A DNA stretch of 64,000 nucleotides from Ruminococcus flavefaciens. Its GTDB lineage: Bacteria; Bacillota; Clostridia; Oscillospirales; Ruminococcaceae. How positions within the stretch are numbered: position 1 is the stretch's first letter; every line of letters begins with the position of its first letter. The DNA lies in assembly GCA_002309635.1 (NCBI GenBank), contig DBXO01000011.1:3001-67000 (forward strand), given 5' to 3'. Positions 63,922 to 64,000 of the stretch are shown one piece after another. The notes under the pieces are model-generated. The model was given only the letters and a program-made list of their open reading frames with translations. It searched no databases and was not told where the DNA came from. The position numbers and the translations under genes are program-made.

Positions 63922-64000
63922 AATACCTCCTTCCCTCAAAGAGTATCAGGACGTATTCATATTTCATTCCTCCTTTATCGCTCCGATATTGGCAGCATCG

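Noticed and set aside
63940..64000. Very short frame at the right edge (about 22 codons)
   Set aside because: It has GGAGG before ATG but overlaps the next gene and has no support; it could be a leader peptide.

Overview
The window looks like the chromosome of a low-to-mid G+C anaerobic Firmicute of the Ruminococcus / Oscillospiraceae type. The evidence is a Feo iron-uptake cluster with the small DUF2325 and DUF3793 companions of gut Clostridia, flavodoxin, strong AGGAGG ribosome sites, and a Clostridia-type conjugative element with serine recombinases. No rRNA, tRNA or CRISPR array was seen.

1-21.6 kb is core-like and metal-centred. On the minus strand lie an FtsX/LolD ABC pair, a P-type ATPase fused to an AraC-type sensor, a haem/FMN-type membrane reductase, a sortase-type surface protein, flavodoxin, DUF3793, DUF2325, a Cys-rich FeoB partner, feoB and two feoA genes. 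Enolase is the only plus-strand gene here. Beyond it are an ECF remnant, two half-size ABC exporters, a GLUG lipoprotein and a ZIP transporter. A 16-bp motif, GTTAG-N6-(A/C)TAAC, precedes feoA, feoB, DUF2325, the lipoprotein, ZIP and enolase, so one metal-responsive repressor probably links them. Two genes here (AraC::ATPase and ECF-S::ECF-A) are in-frame deletion chimeras.

21.6-26.1 kb is AT-rich and accessory: an imperfect repeat, a PARIS-like AAA ATPase/TOPRIM pair, and an AAA-ATPase with a C-terminal PD-(D/E)XK-like domain.

26.3-64 kb is most of an integrative conjugative element that runs off the right edge. Its integration module is three serine-recombinase genes, with a cargo block (ASCH, GNAT, AbiH, YobI-type NTPase) placed between the first and second. 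Next come two tiny ORFs, a strongly structured non-coding stretch, a small sigma factor, a zinc-ribbon ORF and an XRE regulator. A second cargo follows: a complete Agr-type quorum-sensing operon (XRE, agrA, agrC, agrB, agrD) divergent from a secreted Tyr-rich protein and a two-permease/one-ATPase ABC transporter. The transfer module follows: MobP-type relaxase, relaxosome proteins, ArdA-like protein, VirB4 with a separate upstream protein, PrgI, VirB6/TrbL-like, VirD4, TOPRIM primase-like, pilin-like, an acidic RHH protein, YodL/DUF3846 and a Dam-type methylase.

Most likely biology: an iron-regulated core locus in partial decay beside an element that carries defence genes and a peptide-signal-controlled secreted effector. 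The Agr/secreted-protein/ABC locus is the best candidate for an undescribed system.
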